Assembly (NCBI RefSeq): GCF_015476235.1
Contig: NZ_CP064338.1
Location: 1,054,001 to 1,118,000, forward strand
DNA length: 64,000 bases
Source: Caldimonas thermodepolymerans
Lineage (GTDB): Bacteria; Pseudomonadota; Gammaproteobacteria; Burkholderiales; Burkholderiaceae_C
Direction of reading: 5' to 3'
Below the pieces are notes generated by a model. The model saw nothing but the letters and a program-made list of their open reading frames with translations. It was not told the origin of the DNA and did no database searches. Both the position numbers and the translations under genes were made by a program. Of this stretch, positions 34,865-44,257 are shown one piece after another (within the stretch, counting starts at the first letter, position 1; each line of letters begins with the position of its first letter).

Positions 34865-37615
34865 GTGGATGTATCGGTGGAGCAGTTGCCTCGGCGCGGC
34901 CATGCGTACAAGGCGTTGGCATGGGCGGTGCTGGTGGCCAGCCTCGTCACCACGCTCTTCCTCTGGCGCGACGCGGCCGAGCAGCTGCGGCAGCAGTCCG
35001 ACGCCTCGCTGGACCGCTTCGCGGCCCGCACCGCGGCGGCGATCGACGAGGGCTTCGACCTCCATACCCAAGTGCTGCTGAGCTTCCGCAGCCTGTTCCA
35101 GGTCGGCGACCATGTCAGCGCGGAGGTGTTCCGCCACCATTTCGAGGCGTTGTCGGTGGGCGAACGCTTCCCGGCAGTGCAGGCGGTGCAGTACTCGGCG
35201 CTGGTGCCGCATGCCGCGAAGGCCCGCTTCGAGCAGGCCATGCGCGAGCGCCTGCTGGCCGAGGCAGGCATCGCCGACTACGCGATCAAGCCGGCCGGCG
35301 AGCGGCCGCTGTACACGCCGGTGGTCTACACGGAGCCGCTGGCGGGCAACGAGGTGGCGCTCGGCTTCGACAGCCTGGGCAGCCCCGCGCACCGCGAGGC
35401 GGTCGAGCGGGCGCGCGACAGCGGCCGGCCGGGGGTGTCGGCCCCGGTGATGCTGCTGCAGGGCGACCCCGGCATCGTGATCCGGGTGCCGGTCTATGCG
35501 CCGGGCATGCCGCTGGAGACGGTCGAGCAGCGGCGTGCGGCCTTCGTCGGGCTGGTCTCCGGGGTGTTCCGCGCGGTGCGCGTGATGGCCGAGGTGATGA
35601 CCAACGAGGCGCTCGGCTACCGCCTGCGGGTGGAGGACCTGGGGGCCCTCGACGAGCCCCCGGACCCGCCGGGCGCCCCGGTGCGCCTGCTGTTCGACAG
35701 CCTGGCCGGGGCGGGGCCGTTCGCCCCGGCGCTGGACGACCTGCGGGTGCACGTGCGCATCGTCGCCGGCAGGCTGTGGGCGATCAAGGTGGCGCGCACG
35801 CCGAAGGCGTTCCACTGGCAGGCGCATCCGCTGATGATGCTGCTGGGCGGCGTGTTTGCCTCGCTGGTGAGCTTCGCCGCGGTGATGGCCTTCGCGGTGC
35901 GCTACGACCAGGCGGCCAAGATCGCGCGCCGCCTGGGGCGCGAGGCACAGGCCTACGCCTCCCGGCTCAAGGCCGTGATCGACAGCGCGGTCGACGGCAT
36001 CCTCACGCTGGCCGGCGACGGCACGGTGCTGAGCGCCAACGTCTCGGCGCAGCGCATGTTCGGCCTGGCCGAGCAGGACATGGTCGGGCGGCCGATCGGG
36101 GATTTCGTCCCCCGTGCGTTCGGCACGGCGTCCGGCCCGGTGGTGCAGGAAAGCAGCGGACGGCGCGCCGACGGCAGCGAGTTCCCGGTCGACGTGGCCT
36201 TCACCGAGATGCAGCTGGGTGACGAGCGCCAGTACGTCGGCGTGGTGCGCGACATCTCCGAGCGGCGCCGCACGGAGGAGCGCATCCGCCACATGGCGCT
36301 GCACGACGCGCTCACCGGCCTGCCCAACCGGACATTGCTCGAGGAGCGCCTGGCACACGCGACGGAGCGCGCCCGGCGCGAAGGCCGCATGATGGCGCTG
36401 CTGTTCGTCGACCTGGACCGCTTCAAGAACATCAACGACTCGCTCGGCCACCACGTCGGCGACCAGGTGCTGTGCGAGGTGGCGCACCGGCTGCGCGGCG
36501 CGGTGCGGCACAGCGACATCGTGGCGCGCATGGGCGGCGACGAGTTCGTCGTGCTGCTGCCGGACATCGGCAGCCAGGCCGATTGCGAGGCGGTGGCGCG
36601 CAAGATGCTCGACGCGCTGACGCCGCCGATGGTGGCGGCCGGCCACGAGCTGCGCGTCACTGCCAGCATCGGCGTGGCCGCCTATCCGGACGCCGGCCAC
36701 GACCCCACCCACCTGATGCGCCATGCGGACCGCGCGATGTACCTGGCCAAGGACGCCGGCCGCAACACCTACCGGCTGTTCACGCCCGGCGGGGACGCGG
36801 CGATCGCCGCCGACCTGCAGATCGAGAACGACCTGCACCGGGCACTGGAGCGCGACGAGCTGGTGCTGTATTTCCAGCCGCAGTTCGAGTGCCACAGCGG
36901 GCGCCTGGTCGGTGCCGAGGCGCTGGTGCGCTGGCACCGCGACGGCCGGCTGGTGGCTCCGGAGGAGTTCATCCCGGTGGCCGAGGACACCGGCCTGATC
37001 GTGCCGATCGGCGAATGGGCGCTGCGCGAGGCCTGCCGGCAGGCGGCAGGCTGGCAGCAGCGCCTGGAATGGCCGGTGCGAGTGGCGGTCAACCTCTCGC
37101 CGCGGCAGCTCGAAGACGAGCAGGTGGTCGAGCGCATCGCGCAGACGCTGCAGGCCAGCGGCCTGCCGGCGCAGCTGCTGGAACTGGAGATCACCGAGAA
37201 CGCCGTCGTGCGCGACACCCGGCAGGCGGCCTTCCGGCTGCAGCGGCTGCGGGCGCTGGGCGTGAGCATCGCGATCGACGACTTCGGCGTCGGCTACTCC
37301 AGCCTGTCGTACCTGCAGGAGCTGCCGGTCGACAAGTTCAAGATCGACCACTCGTTCGTGGCCCGGCTGCAGGGGCCGGGCAGCGACGCGCGGCTGGTGC
37401 GGGCGCTGATCGCGATGGCGCACAGCCTGGATGTCGGCATCGTCGCCGAGGGCGTCGAGACGCCGGCGCAGCTGCGCCAGCTGCAGGCGCTGGGCTGCGA
37501 CGAGGCGCAGGGCTACCTGCTCGGCCGGCCGGTGCCGGCGGCGCAGTTCCTGGCCCGGATCGTCGCTTTGCAGCGTGCCGGCCACATTCCGGTGCCGCCC
37601 GAGGCGGTGCCGTAA
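34865..37615 (+). CDS. CHASE-PAS-GGDEF-EAL c-di-GMP turnover protein (1)
   Basis: This is a 916-aa inner-membrane sensor. A helix at about 18-36 and one at about 322-342 enclose a periplasmic CHASE domain, followed by PAS (about 365-480), GGDEF and EAL. The cyclase motif MGGDEF is intact (about residue 557), with an inhibitory RxxD I-site (RHSD) five residues before it. The phosphodiesterase domain has GAEALVRW, LEITEN, DDFGVGYSS and EGVET, so both activities look possible. GTG at 34865 after GGAGAGGGGG is preferred to a GTG 27 codons upstream. The next gene, a paralogue, starts 35 bases later. Confidence 0.92.
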   Translation: MDVSVEQLPRRGHAYKALAWAVLVASLVTTLFLWRDAAEQLRQQSDASLDRFAARTAAAIDEGFDLHTQVLLSFRSLFQVGDHVSAEVFRHHFEALSVGERFPAVQAVQYSALVPHAAKARFEQAMRERLLAEAGIADYAIKPAGERPLYTPVVYTEPLAGNEVALGFDSLGSPAHREAVERARDSGRPGVSAPVMLLQGDPGIVIRVPVYAPGMPLETVEQRRAAFVGLVSGVFRAVRVMAEVMTNEALGYRLRVEDLGALDEPPDPPGAPVRLLFDSLAGAGPFAPALDDLRVHVRIVAGRLWAIKVARTPKAFHWQAHPLMMLLGGVFASLVSFAAVMAFAVRYDQAAKIARRLGREAQAYASRLKAVIDSAVDGILTLAGDGTVLSANVSAQRMFGLAEQDMVGRPIGDFVPRAFGTASGPVVQESSGRRADGSEFPVDVAFTEMQLGDERQYVGVVRDISERRRTEERIRHMALHDALTGLPNRTLLEERLAHATERARREGRMMALLFVDLDRFKNINDSLGHHVGDQVLCEVAHRLRGAVRHSDIVARMGGDEFVVLLPDIGSQADCEAVARKMLDALTPPMVAAGHELRVTASIGVAAYPDAGHDPTHLMRHADRAMYLAKDAGRNTYRLFTPGGDAAIAADLQIENDLHRALERDELVLYFQPQFECHSGRLVGAEALVRWHRDGRLVAPEEFIPVAEDTGLIVPIGEWALREACRQAAGWQQRLEWPVRVAVNLSPRQLEDEQVVERIAQTLQASGLPAQLLELEITENAVVRDTRQAAFRLQRLRALGVSIAIDDFGVGYSSLSYLQELPVDKFKIDHSFVARLQGPGSDARLVRALIAMAHSLDVGIVAEGVETPAQLRQLQALGCDEAQGYLLGRPVPAAQFLARIVALQRAGHIPVPPEAVP

Positions 37616-37650
37616 GCTGGAACGGGCCCCGCGCCGGGTAGCATCCGGGG

Positions 37651-40600
37651 TTGCGAAATCCGCGCGCTTGCCACCCAGCCCTCGTGACCGCCAGCCTCGC
37701 CGATCCTGCCGCTGCCGACGCCGCGGCTCCCGATCCCGCCTCCCGGCACCGGCTCTACCGCCGGCTGGCCGACGCCGTGCTGGCGCTGGGTCTGGCCGCG
37801 AGCCTGCTGGTGTGGCACCTGACCGCGTCCAGCCTGAACGCGCGGGAAGACCGCAACTTCGAGCAGCACTTCACCGTGCTGGTCCAGCAGATCGGCACCG
37901 CGCTGGACCGCTATGCCGACCTCGCGGTCGGCGTGGCGGCGATCTTCCAGTCCGGCGGCGATGTCGGCCGCGAGGCGTTCCGCAAGCATTTCCTGTCGCT
38001 GCGCATGCTCGAGCGCTATCCGGCCCTGGTGGCGCTGGACTATGCCGAGCTGGTCCCGGCTGCCGAGCGGGACCGCGTCGAGGCCGCGGCTCGGGCCCAG
38101 GGACTGACGGGCTGGCGCATCCATCCCGAGGGCGAGCGCGACGTCTACCTGCCGGTGCTGTACAGCGAGCCGAGCGAGCAGCGACAGGCCCACCTGGGCT
38201 TCGACGCGGCCGCCGATGCGGCGGCGCGGCGCGACATGGAGCGCGCGCGCGACTCCGGGCAGGCCGTGCTCTCCGCCCCCCAGCCGCTCCCCGGGGAATC
38301 GGCGGCGCGGGTGCTGCTGGTGCGCGCTCCGGTGTACGACTCCGTGCCGGTGGGCGACAGCGTCGAGGCGCGCCGCCAGGCGCACCGCGGGCAGGTCAGC
38401 ATGGTGGTGCGGGCGGCCGACCTGATGCGCGACGCGCTGACGCAGGACGACGCGCGCCGCTACCACGTGCACGTCGTGGACGTCGGCGAGGACTCGGCCC
38501 CGCGATCGGGCGAGACGGTCGTGCCGCTGTTCGAGGGACCGCAGCGCGCCGAAGCGGCGGCCGCGGTCGAGGCCGGGCGGGCGCACGCGCAGGTGGTGCA
38601 GGTGGGCGGGCGGCTGTGGGAGGTGCGCGGCATCCGCGAACCGGTGGCCTACCACCAGCTGCCGGCCGCGCTCGCGGTGCTGGGCGGCGCGCTGTTCAGC
38701 ACGGTGGCGCTGTGGATCGCGCTGCGCGTGTTCGCCGGCCGCTACGGCCGCGCGGCCGAACTGGCCGAGCGCCTGAGCCGCCAGGCGCGCGAGAGCGAGG
38801 CGCGGCTGCGCAACGTGATCGACAGCACCGTCGACGGCATCATCACGATCGACGAGCGCGGCACCATCATCGGCATCAACGCGGCGGCGCTGCGCATGTT
38901 CGGCTACCGCGAGGACGAGATGCTCGGGCGCAACGTCTCGATGCTGATGCCGCTGCCCGAGGCGCAGCAGCACGACAGCTACCTCAAGCGCTTCCAGCAG
39001 ACCGGCGAGGGCGCGGTGTTCGGCAGCGGCCTGGAAGTGACCGGCCTGCGCCGCGACGGCACGCTGTTCCCGATCGACCTGGGCGTCAACGAGGTGCTGC
39101 TCGACGGCAAGCGCCACTTCGTCGGCATGCTGCGCGACATGAGCGAGCGGCGCGCCGCCGAGCTGGCCTACGAGGAAACCCAGCGCCAGCTGCGCCGCGC
39201 CGACGCGCTGCGCCGCAGCATCTACGACAGCGCCCCGTTCGCGATCATCGCCACCGACCTGCGCGGCGTGATCCAGGCGCTCAACCCGGCCGCCGAGATG
39301 CTGCTCGGCTACAGCCCCGACGAGCTGGTCGGGCGCCAGACGCCGGTGCTGTTCCACGACCCGCAGGAGCTGTCGCTGCGCGCCACGCAGCTGAGTGCCG
39401 AGCTGGGCGAGCCGATCCAGGCGGGCTTCGATGCACTGGTCGCGCGCGCCCGCCACGGCCGCCCGGACGAGCGCGAATGGACCTACATCCGCAAGGACGG
39501 CCGTCGCGTGCCGGTGGTGCAGGTGGTCACGACCATGTCCAGCGACACCGGCGAGCCGGTCGGCTATCTCGGCATGGCCTACGACGTGACCGAGCGCAAG
39601 CGCGCCGAGGAGCACATCCGCCACATGGCGCACCACGACGCGCTGACCTCGCTGCCCAACCGCGTGCTGCTGCAGGGGCGGCTGGGTGCGGCGCTGGCGC
39701 GCGCCAAGCGCGAGGGCGACTGCATGGCGCTGATGTTCATCGACCTGGACCGCTTCAAGAACATCAACGACTCGCTCGGCCACCACGTCGGCGACACCAT
39801 CCTGAAGATCGTCGCCGAGCGGCTGCGCTCGGCGGTGCGCGCCTCGGACACCGTCGCGCGCATGGGTGGCGACGAGTTCGTCGTGCTGCTGCCCAAGGTG
39901 ACGCGGGTCGAGGACTGCGAGGTCGTCGCACGCAAGGTGATCGCCGCGCTCGGCGAGCCGATGCCGGTGGGCAGCTACGAGCTGCGCGTCACGCCCAGCA
40001 TCGGCGTGGCGACCTACCCGCAGGCCGGCGACGACCCGGTGACGCTGATGCGCGCGGCCGACGCCGCCATGTACCACGCCAAGGCGCAGGGCCGCAACAC
40101 GGTGCGCATGTACGACGAGAGCATGACGCGCGACTCGGCGGTGCGCCTGCGCATGGAGAACGACCTGCACCAGGCGCTGGACCGCAAGGAGCTGCGCGTG
40201 ATGTACCAGCCCCAGTTCGACGTGGCCACCGGCCGCCTGGTCGGCGCCGAGGCGCTGGTGCGCTGGCGCCGCCCGCTGCACGGCATGGTCTCGCCGGCGG
40301 ACTTCATCCCGATGGCCGAGGACACCGGCCTGGTGGTCGCGATCGGCGACTGGGTGCTGCGCGAGTCCTGTGCCCAGGCGCGTGCCTGGGAGGAGCGCAC
40401 CGGCATGGCGCTGCGCGTGGCGGTGAACCTCTCGCCGCGCCAGCTCGAGACCGACCACCTGGTCGAGCACATCGCGCAGGCCCTGGAGGCGAACCGGCTC
40501 GCCCCGTCGCGGCTGGAACTGGAGATCACCGAAAGCGCCATCGTGCGCGACACCCTGTCCACCGCCTCGGTGCTGTCGCGGCTGCGCGCGCTGGGCATCA

Positions 40601-40932
40601 GCATCGCGATCGACGATTTCGGCGTCGGCTACTCCAGCATGTCCTACCTGCGCGAGCTGCCGGTGGACAAGTTCAAGATCGACCGCGCCTTCCTCGAGGC
40701 CGTGCCAGCTTCGGAAAGCGACTCGCGGCTGGCTGCCGCGCTGATCGCGATGGCCCACACGTTGCAGGTCGGGTTGGTGGCCGAAGGGGTGGAGACGCGC
40801 GAGCAGCTCGAGTTCCTGCGCCAGCACGGCTGCCACGAGGCGCAGGGCTACTACCTGGGTCGGCCGATGGGGCCGGAGGAGTTCGAGGCGCTCATCCTCG
40901 GGCAGCACCCCGAGGCCGGCATCGCGCGCTGA
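37651..40932 (+). CDS. CHASE-PAS-PAS-GGDEF-EAL c-di-GMP turnover protein (2)
   Basis: This 1093-aa protein has the same plan as its upstream neighbour but a second PAS domain. Order: helix (about 38-55), CHASE, helix (about 339-360), PAS (about 387-500), PAS (about 518-640), GGDEF and EAL. MGGDEF is near residue 739 with an RASD I-site. GAEALVRWRRP, LEITESAIV, DDFGVGYSSMS and AEGVETREQL mark an intact EAL domain. The start is unsure: TTG at 37651 or GTG at 37684, after a TAGCAT -10-like hexamer at about 37638. The pair looks like a tandem duplication that diverged mainly in the sensory half. Confidence 0.9.
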   Translation: MRNPRACHPALVTASLADPAAADAAAPDPASRHRLYRRLADAVLALGLAASLLVWHLTASSLNAREDRNFEQHFTVLVQQIGTALDRYADLAVGVAAIFQSGGDVGREAFRKHFLSLRMLERYPALVALDYAELVPAAERDRVEAAARAQGLTGWRIHPEGERDVYLPVLYSEPSEQRQAHLGFDAAADAAARRDMERARDSGQAVLSAPQPLPGESAARVLLVRAPVYDSVPVGDSVEARRQAHRGQVSMVVRAADLMRDALTQDDARRYHVHVVDVGEDSAPRSGETVVPLFEGPQRAEAAAAVEAGRAHAQVVQVGGRLWEVRGIREPVAYHQLPAALAVLGGALFSTVALWIALRVFAGRYGRAAELAERLSRQARESEARLRNVIDSTVDGIITIDERGTIIGINAAALRMFGYREDEMLGRNVSMLMPLPEAQQHDSYLKRFQQTGEGAVFGSGLEVTGLRRDGTLFPIDLGVNEVLLDGKRHFVGMLRDMSERRAAELAYEETQRQLRRADALRRSIYDSAPFAIIATDLRGVIQALNPAAEMLLGYSPDELVGRQTPVLFHDPQELSLRATQLSAELGEPIQAGFDALVARARHGRPDEREWTYIRKDGRRVPVVQVVTTMSSDTGEPVGYLGMAYDVTERKRAEEHIRHMAHHDALTSLPNRVLLQGRLGAALARAKREGDCMALMFIDLDRFKNINDSLGHHVGDTILKIVAERLRSAVRASDTVARMGGDEFVVLLPKVTRVEDCEVVARKVIAALGEPMPVGSYELRVTPSIGVATYPQAGDDPVTLMRAADAAMYHAKAQGRNTVRMYDESMTRDSAVRLRMENDLHQALDRKELRVMYQPQFDVATGRLVGAEALVRWRRPLHGMVSPADFIPMAEDTGLVVAIGDWVLRESCAQARAWEERTGMALRVAVNLSPRQLETDHLVEHIAQALEANRLAPSRLELEITESAIVRDTLSTASVLSRLRALGISIAIDDFGVGYSSMSYLRELPVDKFKIDRAFLEAVPASESDSRLAAALIAMAHTLQVGLVAEGVETREQLEFLRQHGCHEAQGYYLGRPMGPEEFEALILGQHPEAGIAR

Positions 40933-40948
40933 AGCGCCGCCGGCCCGC

Positions 40949-41443
40949 TCAGACGGTGGTCACGAGGTGGCCGGGGCGGGTGGTGTCGCCGAACGCGCCC
41001 GGGCGCAGTGCCGCCAGTTCGGCGCGGCAGCGCAGTCGCGGCAGCGTCACGGCCAGCCAGGGCGGCAGCGCGGTCCAGCCCATGCAGACCGGCCGCGCGT
41101 CGGCCGACGGGCCGGGCCCGGTGGCCGGCCAGGGCACCGGCTGGTTGCCCACCAGCGCGACCAGCGGGGGACGCACGACGCACTGGACCCATTGCAGCAG
41201 CGGCTCCAGGCGGTCGGGGCGGTCCCCGTCGGACTCCATCAGCAGCAGGTCGGGCGGCTCCGACAGCATCAGCGGCGGCACCTCGGCCGGGTGCTCGGCC
41301 GCGAGGATCTCGGCGTGCGGCTCGAAATGCAGGCAGGCGCGGGCGAACAGCTTGCGCGCGTGGATGCTGTCGGCAATGACCAGGATGCGCGGTGCCCAGC
41401 CGGCAGCGCGCGGGCGGGAGGAAGGCAAGGGAGATGGCGACAT
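40949..41443 (-). CDS. Receiver-like protein with a degenerate phosphorylation site
   Basis: This 164-aa protein resembles a response-regulator receiver: RILVIADSIHARKLFARACL looks like the first strand and helix, and PDLLLMESDG like strand 3. The usual phospho-acceptor Asp is replaced by Glu, one of the two acidic residues after strand 1 is Ala, and no conserved Lys is visible. It should not be phosphorylated normally. A fold-level assignment from motifs only. It is convergent with the second GGDEF-EAL gene (16 bases between stops) and downstream of the metallopeptidase gene on the same strand. Confidence 0.6.
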   Translation of the reverse strand: MSPSPLPSSRPRAAGWAPRILVIADSIHARKLFARACLHFEPHAEILAAEHPAEVPPLMLSEPPDLLLMESDGDRPDRLEPLLQWVQCVVRPPLVALVGNQPVPWPATGPGPSADARPVCMGWTALPPWLAVTLPRLRCRAELAALRPGAFGDTTRPGHLVTTV

Positions 41444-41508
41444 CGTGAGGGCAACAGGCCCGAGCGTAACGCGAGTCGCCTGACAACGCCCTTGCGGGGG
41501 CATTGCGC

Positions 41509-42675
41509 TCAGTCCGGCCCGGGGTGGTCCCGGTATTGCGTCACGACCCGGTGCACGAAGTGCAGCTTGTCCACGGCCGGCGCCGACAGCACGAAGGGGT
41601 AGAAATCCGGTTGCCCCATGCTGCGCGACAGCTCGTTGAGCACGCAGGTCAGTTCCATCCAGGCGTTGACGAAGGAGAGGAAGCCTGCCGTGGTGGCGTC
41701 GGCCGGCTGCTGCAGCGTCTCCGGGGTGTAGGGTGCATGGGAGGGCTCCACGCTGTCGGCGTCCAGCCCGAAGCTGAGCGCGGTGTCCAGCGTGTCCACC
41801 ATGTGCAGGTAGTGCGCCCAGGTCTCGGCCCAGTCTTCCCACGGGTGGGCGCTGGCGTAAGCGCTCACGTGGCGCGACTGCCAGTCCGCCGGTGCGCCCT
41901 GTTCGTAGTGGCGGCGCAGTGCCGCGGCGTAGTCCTGGCGCTCGTCGCCGAAGGTCCGGCGGAACGGCTCGAGCCAGGGCGTGTGCGCGACCAGCCGGTC
42001 CCAGTAGTAGTGGCCCACTTCGTGTCGCAGGTGGCCGAGTACGGTGCGGTAGGGCTCCTGCAGGTGCTCGCGCGTGCGCTCGCGGTAGGCCGGGTCGGCC
42101 TCCTCGGCGTTCAGCGTGATGATCCCGTCGGCATGGCCGGTCATCACCGGCGGCCCGCCGGGCAACGCGCGCAGCAGGTCGAAGGCCAGCCCGCGCGCCG
42201 GGTCCTCGCCCAGGCGAGTGCGCACCGGCAGGCCCAGCCCGATCAGCTGCGACACCAGCCGGCGCTTGGCCGCCTCGATGCGGCCCCACAGCACCTGGTT
42301 CTCCGGCAGCGACAGGTCGGGGATGACGCGGTTGAGCCGGCAGGAGCGGCACAGTGCCTGCGCATCCTCCACCAGCCAGTTGCAGCCGGCCGCGCTGTCG
42401 AAGTTGCCGCAGCGCCGGTACAGCGGGCGCGGCTCGCCTTCGGGCAGCTCCGCCGCCGGCTGCCAGGTGCCGGGCTGCGGGCCCGGCTGCAGCGCCAGCA
42501 CCCGCCCGAGCCGGGGCTCGTAGCCGAGCGGCCGGCCACAGTTCAGGCACAGGCTGTTGTCGAAGAACACCGGCCGCCCGCACACGCAGCGGCTGGCGCG
42601 GCTCGCCGCCGGCGCCTGGCCCCGCTTCCAGAGGTCCTGCAAGCGGGCGGACATCGATTCGAACAACGGCCTCAT
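41509..42675 (-). CDS. Zinc-ribbon putative metallopeptidase
   Basis: This 388-aa protein has an N-terminal zinc ribbon ([20 protein letters not shown]), a second Cys set ([18 protein letters not shown]) and a gluzincin-like HExxH at His218-Glu219-His222 ([10 protein letters not shown]). [12 protein letters not shown] about 60 residues later can supply the third ligand. It matches a family annotated as putative zinc-binding metallopeptidase. The ATG at 42675 gives [16 protein letters not shown]. It is divergent from the ATP-grasp gene across 131 bases with a dyad. Similar clusters pair such peptidases with ATP-grasp, alpha-E and transglutaminase genes, suggesting it cleaves their product or substrate. 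Confidence 0.85.
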   Translation of the reverse strand: MRPLFESMSARLQDLWKRGQAPAASRASRCVCGRPVFFDNSLCLNCGRPLGYEPRLGRVLALQPGPQPGTWQPAAELPEGEPRPLYRRCGNFDSAAGCNWLVEDAQALCRSCRLNRVIPDLSLPENQVLWGRIEAAKRRLVSQLIGLGLPVRTRLGEDPARGLAFDLLRALPGGPPVMTGHADGIITLNAEEADPAYRERTREHLQEPYRTVLGHLRHEVGHYYWDRLVAHTPWLEPFRRTFGDERQDYAAALRRHYEQGAPADWQSRHVSAYASAHPWEDWAETWAHYLHMVDTLDTALSFGLDADSVEPSHAPYTPETLQQPADATTAGFLSFVNAWMELTCVLNELSRSMGQPDFYPFVLSAPAVDKLHFVHRVVTQYRDHPGPD

Positions 42676-42731
42676 GGCTGGTCTCCGCTGTGCCGGCTGC
42701 ACGTGCCATGCCCGGCGTGCAGCCCCATTGT

Positions 42732-42751
42732 GGTGCACCGACCGGTGCGCC
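42732..42751. promoter_or_regulatory. 20-bp dyad between the metallopeptidase and ATP-grasp genes
   Basis: GGTGCACCG-AC-CGGTGCGCC pairs at all nine positions on each side, eight Watson-Crick and one G-T. It lies 56 bases before the metallopeptidase start and 55 before the ATP-grasp start, so it is almost centred between the divergent genes. This is the expected form of an operator for a dimeric regulator, but no regulator gene is nearby. Confidence 0.5.
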
Positions 42752-42806
42752 GGCCATGGTCCCATGGCCTGGAACTTGCAGAACGCCGGCCAGGAGACAG
42801 TTGCCC

Positions 42807-44242
42807 ATGATGCCCACTTACGACGAGATGCACGCCAGCAGCGCGGTGGTGCGGGAGCACTACCGGGTGTACGACCGGTGGCTGGCCAGGCAACCGCGGG
42901 ACGTGATGCGCTCGCGGCGAGAGGAAGCCGAGGTGATCTTCCGGCGGGTGGGCATCACGTTTGCGGTGTACGGGGCGCAGGACGAGGACGGGGCGGGCAC
43001 CGAGCGGCTGATCCCGTTCGACCTGATCCCGCGCATCATCCCGGCGCACGAGTGGCAGGTGCTCGAGCGCGGGCTGGCGCAGCGCGTGACGGCGCTCAAC
43101 CGCTTCATCCACGACGTCTACCACGAGCAGGAGATCATCAAGGCCGGGGTGGTGCCGGCCGAGCAGGTGTGCGGCAACGGGCAGTTCCGCGCCGAGATGC
43201 TGGGGCTGGAGGTGCCCGGGGGCGTGTACGCGCACGTTGCCGGCATCGACATCGTGCGCGCGGCCAACGCGGACGGCAGCGGCACCTACTACGTGCTCGA
43301 GGACAACCTGCGGGTGCCCAGCGGGGTGAGCTACATGCTGGAGAACCGCAGGATGACCATGCGGCTGTTTCCGGAGCTGTTCAGCGAATACCGCGTCGCG
43401 CCGGTGGCGCATTACCCCGACCTGCTGCTGGAGTCGCTGCGGGCGGTGGCCCCGCCCAGCGTCAACGATCCCGTCGTGGTCGTGCTCACGCCGGGCATGT
43501 ACAACTCCGCGTACTTCGAGCACGCGTTCCTGGCGCAGCAGATGGGCGTGGAGCTGGTGGAGGGGCAGGACCTGTTCGTCAAGGACCAGTTCATCTACAT
43601 GCGCACCACCCAGGGGCCGAAGCGGGTGGACGTCATCTACCGGCGCGTGGACGACGACTTCCTCGACCCGCTGGCGTTCCGGGCCGACTCGGTGCTGGGC
43701 TGCGCGGGGCTGCTGTCGGTGTACCGGGCGGGCAACGTGACGCTGGCCAATGCCATCGGCACGGGCATCGCGGACGACAAGTCCATCTACCCGTACGTGC
43801 CGCAGATGATCGAGTTCTACCTGGGGGAGAGGCCGCTGCTCGACAACGTGCCCACCTGGGTGTGCCGGCGCGAGGAGGACCTGAAGTACGTGCTGGCGCA
43901 CCTGCCGGAGCTGGTGGTCAAGGAGGTGCACGGGGCGGGCGGCTACGGGATGCTGGTGGGCCCGGCGGCGACGAAGGAAGAGATCGAGGCCTTCCGCGAG
44001 CGGCTTGTCGCGCAGCCGGGCAACTACATTGCGCAGCCGACGCTGTCGCTGTCGACCTGCCCGACCTTCGTGGAGTCCGGCATCGCGCCGCGGCACATAG
44101 ACCTGCGGCCCTTCGTGCTGAGCGGGCGCACGGTGCAGATGGTGCCCGGGGGCTGACGCGGGTGGCGCTCAAGGATGGGTCGCTGGTGGTCAACAGCAGC
44201 CAGGGCGGCGGGACGAAGGACACGTGGGTGCTCGAGGAGTGA
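42807..44242 (+). pseudogene. Circularly permuted type 2 ATP-grasp protein, frameshifted near its 3' end
   Basis: The frame from ATG 42807 ([19 protein letters not shown]) matches the circularly permuted ATP-grasp family for about 450 residues ([53 protein letters not shown]). It ends at a TGA at 44154-44156 directly after VQMVPGG. One frame over, the family continues as LTRVALKDG and [16 protein letters not shown] to 44242. One base is missing at the G5 run 44148-44152; the repaired protein would have 478 aa, the usual length. The intact paralogue at 45330 reads MPGGLTR here. It may be a real mutation, a homopolymer sequencing error or, less likely, recoding. GGAG lies ten bases before the ATG; the alpha-E gene follows after 15 bases. 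Confidence 0.88.
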
Positions 44243-44257
44243 AGAAGGAGGCCGGCC

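Noticed and set aside
32807..37585. A 1592-codon open frame on the minus strand opposite the permease and first GGDEF-EAL genes
   Set aside because: It lies opposite well-supported genes, has low-complexity His/Arg/Ala/Gln-rich translation and no domain. Long antisense frames are expected in GC-rich DNA. The same applies to long frames opposite the second GGDEF-EAL gene, the ATP-grasp fusion, pepN, aspS and the helicase.
44148..44156. Programmed -1 frameshifting in the ATP-grasp gene
   Set aside because: The site C GGG GGC does not fit a standard X XXY YYZ slippery heptamer and I saw no clear downstream stimulatory structure. The intact paralogue is in one frame. Mutation or sequencing error is more likely, though read data are needed.
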